Counted from the first letter of the stretch, positions 26,576-37,177 are shown. The stretch is 64,000 nt of DNA from Hyphomonadaceae bacterium (GCA_016714495.1 JADKDU010000002.1:310001-374000); one strand, 5' to 3'. The notes: generated by a model not told the origin, from the sequence alone. Translations and numbers: made by a program.

Positions 26576-27247
26576 CTAGTTGCTGGTTGTTGCGGCAGGT
26601 TTCGCGGCTGCGGCGGCCGCCGCTGCACGGCGTGCGGCGAGTTGTTGCAGCGCTTCGGCCTGATCTGCAGGCAGTTCCATCTTGGCGCAGCGCGGATCCG
26701 TATTCTGGATCGCCCGCTGCATGACGGCCGGGATCGGGATCGGAAGGCAGCCATGATCCTGTTCGCAGATCATGTCCCATTTCGCTTCCGCCCGCGCGTG
26801 GCATGTCAGGCAGTTGCCGCCGAACTGGTTGACCACCTCGGTCGAGCCGCGCACGCGGATCTTGTTCACGCCGGGCTGCACGTCGAGTTCGAAGAATTCC
26901 CAGTCATTGGTGGCGGCATTGTAGCCCGCCGGATGCTTCACCATGACTTCAGTCGGTACGAGTTGCACGACCGAGCCCGGCGGATAAGGTTTGGCGCCAC
27001 CCGCGTTTGCGGCTGCGAGCGTCGCGTCCACGTCGCCCAGGAGGTTGCCTACAAAGAAGCCGCGCACGGGCTTCAGGTCGCGAATGCAGCCAAAACTGGC
27101 GTCGCTGATCGTCAAGGTTTTTGGAGCGGGAGCCAGCGCTGCAGGCGCAATGGCCGGTTGTTTCCCGGTTTGCTCAGATCCGGCGCCGGCGCAGGCGATA
27201 AGCGTCGCGGCAGCCGCCAAGGCAGCGATCCATCCAATAATGCGCAT
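26576..27247 (-). CDS. Single-haem c-type lipoprotein, cytochrome P460-like
   Basis: A 223-residue lipoprotein (signal ending TLIACAG) with one haem-c motif CLTCH near residue 153. The middle (TEVMVKHPAGYNAATNDWEFFELDV) resembles the cytochrome P460 fold segment preceding its CxxCH. The C-terminus is a low-complexity run rich in Ala with Lys/Pro. Likely a periplasmic electron carrier or P460-like protein; the unusual cross-link Lys of true P460 cannot be assigned by eye. Confidence 0.65.
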   Translation of the reverse strand: MRIIGWIAALAAAATLIACAGAGSEQTGKQPAIAPAALAPAPKTLTISDASFGCIRDLKPVRGFFVGNLLGDVDATLAAANAGGAKPYPPGSVVQLVPTEVMVKHPAGYNAATNDWEFFELDVQPGVNKIRVRGSTEVVNQFGGNCLTCHARAEAKWDMICEQDHGCLPIPIPAVMQRAIQNTDPRCAKMELPADQAEALQQLAARRAAAAAAAAKPAATTSN

Positions 27248-27395
27248 TTGGTAAGTCCCCTTCGACTGGCACATGTTTACGCTTGCGTCGCCGCGCTGGC
27301 AAACCCCCCGGGGCGGATCATCGCTTCGTGATCGCTCTCGGGGATTGCTGGCGGGTGACATCGCGGTCACGCTGGAGGTCTCACAGGAGCGGGTC

Positions 27396-28288
27396 ATGAA
27401 GCCGCTGTTCCGCCTGGCCTTGTTGTTTCCGTTCGCGTTTGCACCGGCGCTTCTGGGCAGCGATGCGGGCGCGCAGAAGCCCGCAATCGGCGCGGTTGAT
27501 CTCGAGCTGGTGCTGGCCGTCGATATCTCGCGTTCGATGGACGAGGATGAACACACGCTTCAGCGCGACGGCTATGTTTCGGCCTTCCGCCACAAGGACG
27601 TGATCAATGCGCTGACCAGCGGCCCGGAAGGGCGCATCGCCGTGACCTATATGGAATGGGCGAATGAAGCGCGGCAGGTAATCCCCTGGACGATCATCGA
27701 CGGGGTAAAATCCGCCAACGACTTTGCCGATCGGCTGGCGGCTGAGCCGATCTATGGCGAACGGCGCACCTCGATCACCACGGCGCTCTATGAAGCAGAG
27801 CGTCTGATCCGCGAGAATGGCATTACCTCGCATCGGCAGGTGATCGACGTTTCGGGCGATGGCGCCAACAATTCCGGCGGGTCTGTCGAGGAAGCGCGAC
27901 TTCGTGCTGAAGAAGAATATCAACATCAACGGCTTGCCTATCCTATTGCACAGCAACGGGCGGGGCGGCTTTGGCGGCGGTTACAATCCGTGGGGCATCG
28001 ATATCCCGAACCTTGACCGCTATTACAAGCATTGCGTGATTGGCGGGGAGGGCGCTTTATCGCGCCGGTATTTGACCTGAAACAGCTCTCCGCGACGATC
28101 CGCAAGAAGCTGGTGCTTGAGATCGCCAGCATCGAGATCGAGCGCAAGCGGCGCCGGTGCAGTATGCTGACGAACAGGAAACGACGCCCACGCTTGAGCG
28201 CGCGCAGCTGAAGCTGCCGACCCAGAAATCCGACTGCTTCGCCGGTGAGAAGGCTCGCATGGCGCGGGAAGGCGGGCGCTTCCCCTGA
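27396..28288 (+). pseudogene. DUF1194 VWA-domain protein, three frameshifts
   Basis: An exported protein of about 297 residues with a von Willebrand A-like domain. The MIDAS motif is VLAVDISRSMDEDE, followed by GRIAVTYMEWAN and RQVIDVSGDGANNSGG. Frame changes are needed at about 27894-27899 (GC pair lost from a GCGCGC run), 28056-28060 (base lost after GCTTT) and 28150-28151 (G lost). The pieces then read RDFVLKKNININGLPILLH, FIAPVFDLKQLSATIRKKLV and PVQYADEQETTPTLERAQ before the TGA at 28286-28288. All three look like deletions in short repeats, so the gene may be intact in the organism. Confidence 0.82.
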
Positions 28289-28313
28289 CCGGCTCGGGGG
28301 TTATCCTAGCGCC

Positions 28314-28703
28314 ATGAAGACGACGATGGCGCAGCAGAAGGCCGAGGCTGAACTTACGGCGTTCGGCCTATCCCTGCCGGAAACCTCGATTGGCCCCTGG
28401 CTGGGCGACGACCTGGTGCTGAAGGTCCGATCCCGAATGTTCTTTGTGTTCGGGGATCGGAACGAGCAGCCGAATGAACTCACGATTATCGTGAAATTGC
28501 CCATATCTGCCGGGATGGTTCAGGACCTTTATTTTGTTCGAGAGAGCAAGGGCTGGTTCAAGCAACACGATTGGGTGATTGCCCATTTCGATGCAGAAGA
28601 CGATGTCCTTACGGAACTACCAACTCTGAAGGGCTGGATGACGCAAAGCTATTGCGCCATGGCCTCGAAAAAGCTCGCGAAACTCGTGCGTGGCGAGACA
28701 TGA
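28314..28703 (+). CDS. MmcQ/YjbR family protein
   Basis: A 129-residue MmcQ/YjbR-like protein, a small fold related to DNA-binding CyaY-like domains: ELTAFGLSLPETSIGPWLGD, VLKVRSRMFFVFGD, WFKQHDWVIAHFDAED and the C-terminal MTQSYCAMASKKLAKLV. The ATG at 28314 is 25 bases after the DUF1194 stop. Function unproven. Confidence 0.8.
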   Translation: MKTTMAQQKAEAELTAFGLSLPETSIGPWLGDDLVLKVRSRMFFVFGDRNEQPNELTIIVKLPISAGMVQDLYFVRESKGWFKQHDWVIAHFDAEDDVLTELPTLKGWMTQSYCAMASKKLAKLVRGET

Positions 28704-28785
28704 CCACGGTGTTCGAGGCTTGCGCTTTCCCCCCTGAACGGGGTGGAGTGCCGGTTCGTGGGATAAATTTCCCTCGGGAGGATTG

Positions 28786-31659
28786 ATGAAACTGTCTGTG
28801 AAGCGTTTTGCCGGGTGGATCGCCGCCGGGATTGTGGCGATTGCGGCTGGCGGAGCGATGGTCGCGTCCGCGCAGAACCAGACGATCCAACTGAATCAGG
28901 CGGCCCCGCACCTGGCCTCGCAGTGGGCCCGCGATCGCGGCGACCTGCCGCATGACGCCGACTACAATCTCGGTACGCTGCCGAACGGCATGCGATATCT
29001 GGTCCTGCGCAACCACACGCCGCCGCGGCAGGTTGCCATACGTATGATGATCGACGCCGGTTCCATGCAGGAGCGGCCCGGCGAAGAGGGCGTGGCGCAC
29101 TTCCTCGAACACCTCGCGTTTCGCGGCACCAAGCTTTATCCGGACGGCGAGTTGAACCGCGTTCTTGAGAACCTCGGTCTCCAGATGGGCGCCGACGTCA
29201 ACGCCTCGACCGGGCCGGATCGCACGACCTTCCAGTTCGATCTGGCGCGCAATGACGCTGTCTCAATCAAGACCGGCCTGTCGATCGTCCGCGAGATCGT
29301 GAGCGCTATGGCGATCGAGCCTAGTCTTGTGGACAAGGAACGCGGCGTCGTATTGGCCGAAGAGCGCTCGCGCGCCGGCCCAATGCTGGAAGCTTCGCTG
29401 GCGATGCTGAAGTTGCAATTGGGCGACCACCCATATGGCCGCGCGCCTATCGGCCTGCGCAAGGTGATCGAAACGGTTACGCCCGAGACGATCCGCGGAT
29501 TCTACGACGCCTATTATCGTCCTGAACGCGCGATCCTGGTCATCGTCGGCGATGTCAATGTGCAGACTCTGATCCCGCAGATCAGCGAGCAGTTCAGTGA
29601 TTGGAAAGGCCGCGGTCAGCCGGGCGCCGATCCCAAACCGGTCGTCACCAAGCCTCTCTCTCCGGAACTCGCCATGCTGGTGACTGCTGGCGCGCCCGAC
29701 ACCTCCATCACGCTGCGTTGGTTTAAGCCCTACTCCGACCGCGCCCCGACCAAAGCCGAAGTGCGTAAGACATTTGTTGAGCAGCTTGGCGCGGGAATTG
29801 TCGCGCGACGCATGCAGGGTCTCAATGAAGCCGCCGGCAAACCTGCCGCCGTCATTGGCAGCGCTTCGCCAGCCACCATTCCAAATGTCTGGAGCGGCGA
29901 GATGGCGACGTCCGCGCGTGTGACCGATGTGGCCAAGACCATCGACGTGATGATGAAGGCCCACCGGCAGGCCGTGGAATTTGGCGTGACGCAGGAAGAG
30001 CTCGATCGGCAGATTGCACTGCGTCTCGACGCCTCCAAGCGCGAGGCTGAGCGAGGCCGCACGGGAACGTCTGTTTCGCTGGTGGAAACCGCGCTGGATT
30101 ACATCGACGCCGACGTCCCATTTATTTCGTTGCAGCAGGCCTATGCGTTGATGGTCGAACAATCGCCAACCATCACGCTGGCGGAGGTCAACGCCGCGCT
30201 GAAAGCGCGCTTCACCGACAAGCCGATGCTGACCTACCGCGGCAGCGAGCAGCCCAAGGGCGGCGAGCAGGCGCTCAGGAACGCATTCGCTACCGCTATG
30301 ACCGCGAAGGTCTCGGCGTATAAGCCTGACGCGATCAAGCCTTGGCCCTATAGCGACTTCGGCAAGCCAGGCGCCGTCGCCTCGCGCGAACTCGTATCCG
30401 ATCTCAACGTGACGAAGGTCGTATATGAGAACGGCGTCAAGCTGACGATCAAGCCGCTGCCGACCAACAAGGACCTGATCAGCGTTCGCGTGCGAATGGG
30501 CTGGGGAAGGTTGCAGATGCCGATGGACGTCATCGACGCGTCCGACATGGGGCTCTCGCTCTGGTCGTCTGGCGGACTCAACAAGCTGACTGTGACGGAA
30601 CAGGCTCGCACATTGGCCGGTCGCAGAGCGACGGCCGTCGCGCGTACGCTCGACGACGCCTATGCACTCGACAACCTCAACGTGGCGACGCGCGAGGACT
30701 TCCCGCTGCAGATGCAGATCATGACTGCGATGATCACCGACTCGGCTTATCGCGCCGATGACTGGGCGTCGTGGATGCAGGCGTCGGACGCCTCCGACGC
30801 TTCGTTGAAGCTGACGCCGAGCGGCGTTCTCGAGCGCGAACTCGACCAACTGCTGCACTCTGGCGACCTGCGCTGGACGATCAACACGAAAGCACAGCGC
30901 GATTCGTGGAAGCCGGAAGACTCGATCAAGTATATCAAGCCGATCGTCGACAATTCGCCGATCGAGGTGATCGTGATTGGCGATGTCGGCGTCGAGACAG
31001 TGATACAGGAAGTTGGCAAGACGCTGGGCGCCCTGCCGGCCCGCAAGGCGATCCTTGAGCCCAAGGGCATGCGCGATGTGAAGTTCCCCAAACCGGGAAC
31101 GAAAACGATGCCGCACAAGGGGCGCCCCGACCAAGGCTATGCCATGATTGGCTGGCCAACCTATGCGGGCGCCTTCAAGAATATCCGTGACGAGCGGATC
31201 GGCCTCGTACTGGGCCAGATGCTGCGCGACAACGCCACGCGCCTGTTCCGCAGCGAGGGTGGGGCGACCTACTCTCCGATGGAGACAGTCGATTTCTCGA
31301 CCTTCCTGCCGGACTACGGCTTCATCGGCGTCGCCATCGAAATTGCGCCGGAAATGATCGATGAAGTGCAGACCAAGATTCAGGGCATCGCCACGGACCT
31401 TGCAACCACCCCCGTGCCGGAATCGGAAATCCAGCGCATCACCGCGCCGAAGATAGAGCAGTATCGTCGCGCCTTTACAACCAGCGTCGGCTATTGGATG
31501 GAGCTGCTCGGCAATGCGCATGATGGCGGGCAAGGCCTGGAATACATCCGCACCGAAGGGTCGGACTACGCCAGCATCACCCCTGCCGAAATCCAGGCGG
31601 CCGCGAAGAAGTGGCTCAAGCCTGAGACGGCGTGGAAGCTGAAAGTGGTTCCAGAATAA
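28786..31659 (+). CDS. M16 family zinc metallopeptidase, exported
   Basis: A 957-residue pitrilysin-type protease with two M16 repeats. It has a signal peptide (AAGIVAIAAGGAMVASAQ). The inverted zinc motif HFLEHLAFRG lies near residue 105 and the downstream Glu ligand in KERGVVLAEERS. The inactive C-terminal repeat begins near residue 530 (VVYENGVKLTIKPLPTNKDL) and contains the RSEGGATYSP closure typical of the family. ATG 28786 follows CGGGAGGAT. It should degrade periplasmic peptides. A second gene of the same architecture lies at 40345-43227. Its 3' end overlaps the convergent sortase gene by 44 bases. Confidence 0.93.
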   Translation: MKLSVKRFAGWIAAGIVAIAAGGAMVASAQNQTIQLNQAAPHLASQWARDRGDLPHDADYNLGTLPNGMRYLVLRNHTPPRQVAIRMMIDAGSMQERPGEEGVAHFLEHLAFRGTKLYPDGELNRVLENLGLQMGADVNASTGPDRTTFQFDLARNDAVSIKTGLSIVREIVSAMAIEPSLVDKERGVVLAEERSRAGPMLEASLAMLKLQLGDHPYGRAPIGLRKVIETVTPETIRGFYDAYYRPERAILVIVGDVNVQTLIPQISEQFSDWKGRGQPGADPKPVVTKPLSPELAMLVTAGAPDTSITLRWFKPYSDRAPTKAEVRKTFVEQLGAGIVARRMQGLNEAAGKPAAVIGSASPATIPNVWSGEMATSARVTDVAKTIDVMMKAHRQAVEFGVTQEELDRQIALRLDASKREAERGRTGTSVSLVETALDYIDADVPFISLQQAYALMVEQSPTITLAEVNAALKARFTDKPMLTYRGSEQPKGGEQALRNAFATAMTAKVSAYKPDAIKPWPYSDFGKPGAVASRELVSDLNVTKVVYENGVKLTIKPLPTNKDLISVRVRMGWGRLQMPMDVIDASDMGLSLWSSGGLNKLTVTEQARTLAGRRATAVARTLDDAYALDNLNVATREDFPLQMQIMTAMITDSAYRADDWASWMQASDASDASLKLTPSGVLERELDQLLHSGDLRWTINTKAQRDSWKPEDSIKYIKPIVDNSPIEVIVIGDVGVETVIQEVGKTLGALPARKAILEPKGMRDVKFPKPGTKTMPHKGRPDQGYAMIGWPTYAGAFKNIRDERIGLVLGQMLRDNATRLFRSEGGATYSPMETVDFSTFLPDYGFIGVAIEIAPEMIDEVQTKIQGIATDLATTPVPESEIQRITAPKIEQYRRAFTTSVGYWMELLGNAHDGGQGLEYIRTEGSDYASITPAEIQAAAKKWLKPETAWKLKVVPE

Positions 31660-32311
31660 GCTCGGCCCAGAGGACATAGCGCATGGGGCCGGGCGTCCTC
31701 GCGTCCAGTGGCCAGCAGGTCACCAGCGCGATGCGTGGCGCGCCGCCATCGTGCGTCTGAATGCCGGAAGCGTCCCAGCGCACGACCTGTGAACCTGTGA
31801 CGCGGAAGCGGCGCGAACCTTCGGGAAGGTCGACGGCGATCTCGTCTCCAAGCTTCACGTCTTTCAAGAAGGCGAAGTGGGTGTCGCGGTGAGCGGCGAA
31901 GACGGCGACGCCACGCGCGCCCGGACTGACAGATGCAGCCATCAACGTCGGCCCGAAGGCAAGGCTTTCTCCAGCAGCATCTGTAAGCGCGAGCACGCTC
32001 TGATGCTGTGACGGGAAACGCAGCTTGGCCGCGGGCGTGAAATCGGCCCACGGCCAAGGCCGCGCCGGATCGCCGGTTGAGAGCTGATGCTCCCAGGCGC
32101 TGGACATGAGAACCTGGGCGACTTGCGCCTTGGCCGGAATGTACAGCGCCTGAGCGGCGATGAGCGCGCCCGCTATCAGACATGCGAGAGCGGACAGTGA
32201 ACGCGGAGACAGTGAGAATGGTTTCGCAGGCCGGACGCGCGTGGCGCGCGCGCTTTCTGGCTGGACGGTTGTCGCCACATAGGCCTCGGTGCGCATGAAC
32301 CAGTCTGACAT
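31616..32311 (-). CDS. Class GN sortase
   Basis: A 231-residue Gram-negative sortase. A membrane anchor lies at about residues 36-56, and the catalytic triad candidates are His141 (FAAHRDTHF), Cys199 (ALVTCWPL) and Arg211 (GPMRYVLWAEL). Class GN sortases occur as dedicated single-substrate enzymes next to a VIT/VWA target gene, exactly as here: the neighbouring upstream gene ends in an LPGTA sorting signal. The start has AAGGAT upstream. Sortases cleave the sorting motif and transfer the protein; the acceptor in Gram-negatives is not known. Confidence 0.9.
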   Translation of the reverse strand: MSDWFMRTEAYVATTVQPESARATRVRPAKPFSLSPRSLSALACLIAGALIAAQALYIPAKAQVAQVLMSSAWEHQLSTGDPARPWPWADFTPAAKLRFPSQHQSVLALTDAAGESLAFGPTLMAASVSPGARGVAVFAAHRDTHFAFLKDVKLGDEIAVDLPEGSRRFRVTGSQVVRWDASGIQTHDGGAPRIALVTCWPLDARTPGPMRYVLWAELILEPLSASTPSQA

Positions 32312-32378
32312 ATCCTTACTCCCAGAATTCTTGCCCGCCCTCCCGGAGGCGGAGGCAAACAGGAGGGCGGGCCGCCGG

Positions 32379-34664
32379 TCAGCTCACGCGGTTGCAGGCG
32401 GACGTTGCGCGCATCGACCCGACACTGGCTGGCAAAGCCTGTCCCCGGAGGCCGATGGCGGAACGCCCGCGCCGCAACAGCGCGGCGCCGAACACGAAGA
32501 GCGATAGACCGAAGGCGAGCATCATCTCCCAGCCCGAGGCCGTTCCGGGCAGGGCGAGGTCCTGCTCGGCTTTGGGTTTCTCCTGCGTGGCGCGGGCGTG
32601 GATCTTCTGCATCACGCCATCCGGCAGCTGGTCGAAGCGCAGGGCGCGAGTCTCGGCGGCGGGACCGAACACGGCGCCGAAGTCCCAGCCCTTGGGCAGC
32701 ATGCTTGCGATCTGGCGCGTATCGAGCTTCTCGCCGGCCGGGCGCGCGGGCGTCTTGTCGACGGCGACCAGGCTGGTGAGGCGCGAGACTAGGTGGAAGT
32801 CGAGCGCGGTCTTGAGGACGCCCGCATCGACTTGTTCCATCGTCATGCCGGAATAGCGGCTCTCCTCGAAGTTGGCGATCTTCGCGCGGGCCCAGAGCTG
32901 GGCTACGCCCGACGATTGCGCGGCTTCCGAGACAGGCAGCGTCATTGTCCATGACTTGCCGTTGAGCTTTCCGGAGAAGGTGAGATCGCCGGTGACGTCC
33001 TTTGCGCGCATGACCATGCTGACCGGCTCGCCGGCGTAGAGATCAGGCAGCGGCGCGGGATAAGCGTCAGCGGTTCCGGCGGGGAGTTTCACCTCCAGAT
33101 CCGTCATTACGGGGTTTTCGAGCGCGGCGAAGAGTTTCGCGGATTGTTCAGCGACCTTGGTGACATCGTCCATGAACGTGAACGCACCACGGCCCTGACG
33201 AGCGGCGTTCGCCATGAAATAGGCGTTGGGCGCAGAGCCGATGCCGACAGTGAAGAGGCGCGAGCGGCCGAGACCATCATGAATGGCGGCGAAGAGCTGG
33301 TCCTCATTGCCGATTGCGCCGTCGGTGATGAACACAACCTGGCGGACTTCCTCGGTGTTCTTGCGATCATTGTCGACCAGCGCCGCCTGCAGGGCAGGCA
33401 GCATTTCCGTCCCGCCATTGGCCTCCAGGTTCGACACGAAGCGACGTGCGCGGGCGAGGTTCTGCGCGTTGGCGGGAGCGGCGGTCTGGAATACCAGCTC
33501 CATCGTGTCGTCGAAGCGAATGATGTTGAACTCATCCGTCGGCGCGAGGCGGTCAAGCGCCAGTAGCAAGCCCCGTTTCGCCTGATCCATTGAGTCGCCC
33601 GACATCGAGCCGGAATTGTCGATCACGAAGATCGTCTCCCGATCGCGGCGCTGGGCGGTCGTCTTGATCGCCGGCGGATTCACGACAGCGAGGAGGTAGT
33701 CTTCGCCATTGTGCTGCTCGCGGAAGATGCTGGCCGTCGGCGCGGTTGCGGGTTGCGGCGTCCACGACAGAACAAAGTCGCGATCAGCCGGAACTTCGCC
33801 GTCCTTGAGATGGATTTGCGCCGTGTTCTCATCCGTGCGCTCTACGACAAGACCATGGGTCTGAGATGAGATATCCGCGATCGGCACGCCGGCTTCGAGT
33901 GAGATGTCGAAATTGACGGGCAGGCGCAACCCCTCAACTCCGCCAGGCTCATGCGCCGGATGAAGGACGGGCGGGGTGATGCGGTCGCGATCGGGCACAG
34001 GGTCCGTGACCGAAAGGGCGCGACCGGTGCGGTCAGCCGTCAAGCCGAAGGTCGGCTTGGGACTGTAGCGCGGCGCGATCACCAGCGGGAAGCGGGTCGA
34101 CCAGACGCCATTGTCGAGGCGGGCCTTGTCCTGGAACTCGATCTGAATCGCCACAGTCTCGCCCGGGCCGATATTGGCCATCGAGGCGGTGAACAGGTTG
34201 GGGCGTTCTTCTTCCACGAGGCCGGCGCGCTGGCCGCTAGCGGCGGCTTGCTCATATAGGACGCGGGCTTGCTGGCGCTCCTTAATGTCGCCTTCGATGA
34301 AACGGTCGCCGATGATGATCTTCAGCCTATCCACGGCCGCCCCTTCCGGCAGCGGGAATGCATAGACGCCTTCCACCCATTGCTGTGTCGGGTTGGTGAA
34401 GCGCTGGGTCAGCTTTGTTCGGATAATCGGACCAGCGATATCCATCTTCACGTCAGCGGCGACCAGCGGCGCTTCGATATAGCGTCCGGGCGTCGATGAC
34501 TGGAGAAGGAGGGAGCCGGAGGAGACTTCAGCCTTGCTGACAGTTCCGTCGCGCGCTTGCTGCGCGTAGGCCGCAGGCACAAGGCATGTAGCAGCGAGCA
34601 GCGCGCCTGCCAGAGCGGGGCGCGTGCGCAGACCATATGTTGTGAGGGTGATCATCTGTTCCAT
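32379..34664 (-). CDS. Sortase target protein with VIT and VWA domains
   Basis: A 761-residue exported protein of the 'marine proteobacterial sortase target' type. It has a signal peptide (ALLAATCLVPAAYAQ), a VIT domain (KLTQRFTNPTQQWVEGVYAF ... GDIKERQQARVLYEQA), a VWA domain with MIDAS (FVIDNSGSMSGDS ... VFITDGAIGN), and a C-terminal sorting signal at about 705-709 (LPGTA), a hydrophobic stretch and RRGR. Unusually about 27 residues follow the basic stop-transfer, longer than typical. It is coupled with the sortase gene 67 bases downstream. Either of two ATGs (34664 or nine bases later) may start it. Confidence 0.9.
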   Translation of the reverse strand: MEQMITLTTYGLRTRPALAGALLAATCLVPAAYAQQARDGTVSKAEVSSGSLLLQSSTPGRYIEAPLVAADVKMDIAGPIIRTKLTQRFTNPTQQWVEGVYAFPLPEGAAVDRLKIIIGDRFIEGDIKERQQARVLYEQAAASGQRAGLVEEERPNLFTASMANIGPGETVAIQIEFQDKARLDNGVWSTRFPLVIAPRYSPKPTFGLTADRTGRALSVTDPVPDRDRITPPVLHPAHEPGGVEGLRLPVNFDISLEAGVPIADISSQTHGLVVERTDENTAQIHLKDGEVPADRDFVLSWTPQPATAPTASIFREQHNGEDYLLAVVNPPAIKTTAQRRDRETIFVIDNSGSMSGDSMDQAKRGLLLALDRLAPTDEFNIIRFDDTMELVFQTAAPANAQNLARARRFVSNLEANGGTEMLPALQAALVDNDRKNTEEVRQVVFITDGAIGNEDQLFAAIHDGLGRSRLFTVGIGSAPNAYFMANAARQGRGAFTFMDDVTKVAEQSAKLFAALENPVMTDLEVKLPAGTADAYPAPLPDLYAGEPVSMVMRAKDVTGDLTFSGKLNGKSWTMTLPVSEAAQSSGVAQLWARAKIANFEESRYSGMTMEQVDAGVLKTALDFHLVSRLTSLVAVDKTPARPAGEKLDTRQIASMLPKGWDFGAVFGPAAETRALRFDQLPDGVMQKIHARATQEKPKAEQDLALPGTASGWEMMLAFGLSLFVFGAALLRRGRSAIGLRGQALPASVGSMRATSACNRVS

Positions 34665-34887
34665 CGGGGTCCCAGCCCCTTCGATGCAGACAAAACAATG
34701 TGAGCACGTTCGCCTGTTGATCGCGCGATGGCGTTGTAGCGGCGACTGCGGCGGAGCAGCGGCGATTGTGGCCGAGCCGCTCGAAGCGTTAAGTAGAGGA
34801 CAGGCGCCCTGCTGTGCTAGCTAACGGCCAGGCAGTCCTGACGCCGGAAACGCGATCGTATCGGCGGCGACGACACGGGAGACCGAT

Positions 34888-37163
34888 TTGAACAAACCTT
34901 CCATCCGCCTTGCCTCAGGCCTTGCCATGGCCGCGCTGGCGATTTCGCTCGCAGCGTGCGCCGCCGCGCCTGAACAACAGGCGCAGCCGACTGCAGAAAC
35001 ACCGGCGCAGCAAACCGCGCGAGTCGCGGAGCCCGCGCCAGCCGCTTCCTCGCCTCCCCACATGCCCAAGGATCTCGCGCCGGACACCGTCAAGGCGTCG
35101 GATGAATTCCTCTGGCTGGAAGATGTGAACGGCAAGAAGTCGCTTGACTGGGTGAAGGAGCAGAACGCCAAGACCGACGCCGTGCTGAAAGGCGACCCGC
35201 GCTACGAAACCTTCCGCAAGGAGGCGCTGGCCATCCTCACTGCGCAAGACCGCACGCCGGAACCTCAGTTCCGCGGCGATGGAATCGACAATTTCTGGCA
35301 GGACGCGAAGCAGGTGCGGGGCCTCTGGCGGCGCACGACGCTGGAGAGCTACCAGACCGAGAAGCCGAAATGGCAGACGGTCCTGGATATAGATGCGCTG
35401 GCCAAGCGCGAGAAGAAAAACTGGATCTTCAAGGGCGCGGATTGCTTGCAGCCGGAAGAAACTCGCTGCCTCGTCAGCCTGTCGGATGGCGGGAAGGATG
35501 CGGTTGTCGTCCGCGAGTTTGATACGGTCGAGAAGAAGTTCGTTCAGAACGGCTTCAGCCTGCCGGAAGGCAAGCACCGCATCGCCTGGATGGACAATGA
35601 CACGCTGCTGGTGGCGACGGACTTTGGCCCCGGCTCGCTGACCGAGAGCGGCTATCCCTTCATGGTGAAGGCGCTCAATCGCGGCCAGAAGCTGGCCAAC
35701 GCCGTGGACGTCTTCAAGGGCGCGGCGCGCGATGGCGGTTATGGCGTAAGCCCGGACGTGATGCGCGGCAGCTCAGGGCAGGTGGTGGCCGTCGTCATCA
35801 CGCGCCCGCTCGATACGTTTCGGCAAGAAACCTACGAGCTCGTGGGCGTGCGGCCCGTGAAACTGGACCTGCCGCAGCGCGTGACCGTGCGCGGTGTGCT
35901 TTCGAACGGTCAGCCGCGCCTCGTATTCTCGATCGAGGAGGCCTGGAAGATAAACAATACATCAGCGCAAGCAGGCGCCCTCATGGCCGTACCGATGGGC
36001 ATGCTGAAGCCGCCGCCCCCGGGCGTCGGCGCAGTGCTCACCACCAAGGACATCACGATCTTCGAGCCAACTGCACGCCAGTCAGTGGAAGAAGTGGCGG
36101 TGTTCGACGACCGCATCGTGGCGGCGCTTTACGACAATGTCCGTGGGCGCGCGGTCGTGTTCAGCGACAAGGGCGAGTTCGGCGGTTGGACCGAAACGGC
36201 GCTTCCATCGCCGGAAAACTCTGCAATCCATCTCGGGTCATACAGTCGTAAGGCGCGTCAATTGTTCTATTCCTACGAGGGCTTCCTTACGCCTTCGACC
36301 TTGAGCCTTGCAAACGTCGACGCCTTCAAAGCCGGCGTGGTGAAGAAGTCCCCCGAGAAGTTCGATGCTTCGAAAGACGTTGTCGAACAGTTCGAGGCCA
36401 CATCGCGGGATGGAACGAAGGCGCCGTACTTCCTCGTCCGTCCGAAGGACGCCCAGATGGATGGGTCAACGCCGACCATGATGTTCGGCTATGGCGGTTT
36501 CAGGTGTCGTATCCGCCGGTCTACAAGCCTGAGCTTGGCAAGCTGTGGCTGGAGAAGGGCGGGGCGTATGTCATCGCCAACATCCGCGGCGGCGGCGAGT
36601 TCGGCCCGGCCTGGCACCAGGCGGCGCTGAAGGGAAGCCGCCAACGCGCCTTTGACGACTTTGCGGCTGTGGCGGCTGATCTGGCTGCACGGAAGATCAC
36701 ATCGCCTGAGCACCTCGCCATCTACGGCCGTTCAAACGGCGGCGTGCTGACATCAGTGACGCTGACACAGCATCCCGAGCTGATCGGCGGTGCGGTGATC
36801 GAGTCCCCGCTGGTCGACATGCTGCGCTATCACGAGCTGCCGCCGGGCGCGTCATGGATGGGCGAATATGGCGATCCGCGCATCCCTGCTGAAGCCAAAT
36901 GGATCGCGGCCTATTCAGGCTACCAGAATGTCCGCGAGGGCATGAAATACACAGAAGTCTACATCACCACCAATACGCACGACGACCGCGTGCATCCGGG
37001 GCACGCCCGCAAGTTTGCGGCGCGACTCCAGGCGATGGGGTATCCGGCGCTATATTTCGAGGAGACCAATGGCGGCCACTCGAACGATTCAGATCCGCTG
37101 CTGAATTCGCAGCGCTGGGCGCGGCATTACATCTATCTGGCCCGCCAGCTCGGGCTGGAGTGA
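34888..37163 (+). pseudogene. Prolyl oligopeptidase (S9A) lipoprotein, one frameshift
   Basis: A periplasmic S9A serine peptidase of about 758 residues cleaving after proline in short peptides. It starts at TTG 34888 with GGGAG upstream and a lipoprotein signal (LAISLAAC). The propeller domain runs to about residue 490. The catalytic domain then follows: FGYGGFQVSYPP, the nucleophile YGRSNGGVLTS, Asp in THDDRVHPGHA and His in TNGGHSND. One C is missing after GGCGGTTTC at about 36501, which breaks the frame just before the active site. A single homopolymer deletion in an otherwise perfect gene points to sequencing error. Confidence 0.9.
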
Positions 37164-37177
37164 CGTCGAATGCAGAA

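Noticed and set aside
28783..34664. Long antisense frames, up to 800 codons, opposite the M16 and other genes
   Set aside because: In high-GC coding DNA the antisense frame often stays open. The plus-strand protein has a signal peptide and catalytic motifs; the antisense product has none.
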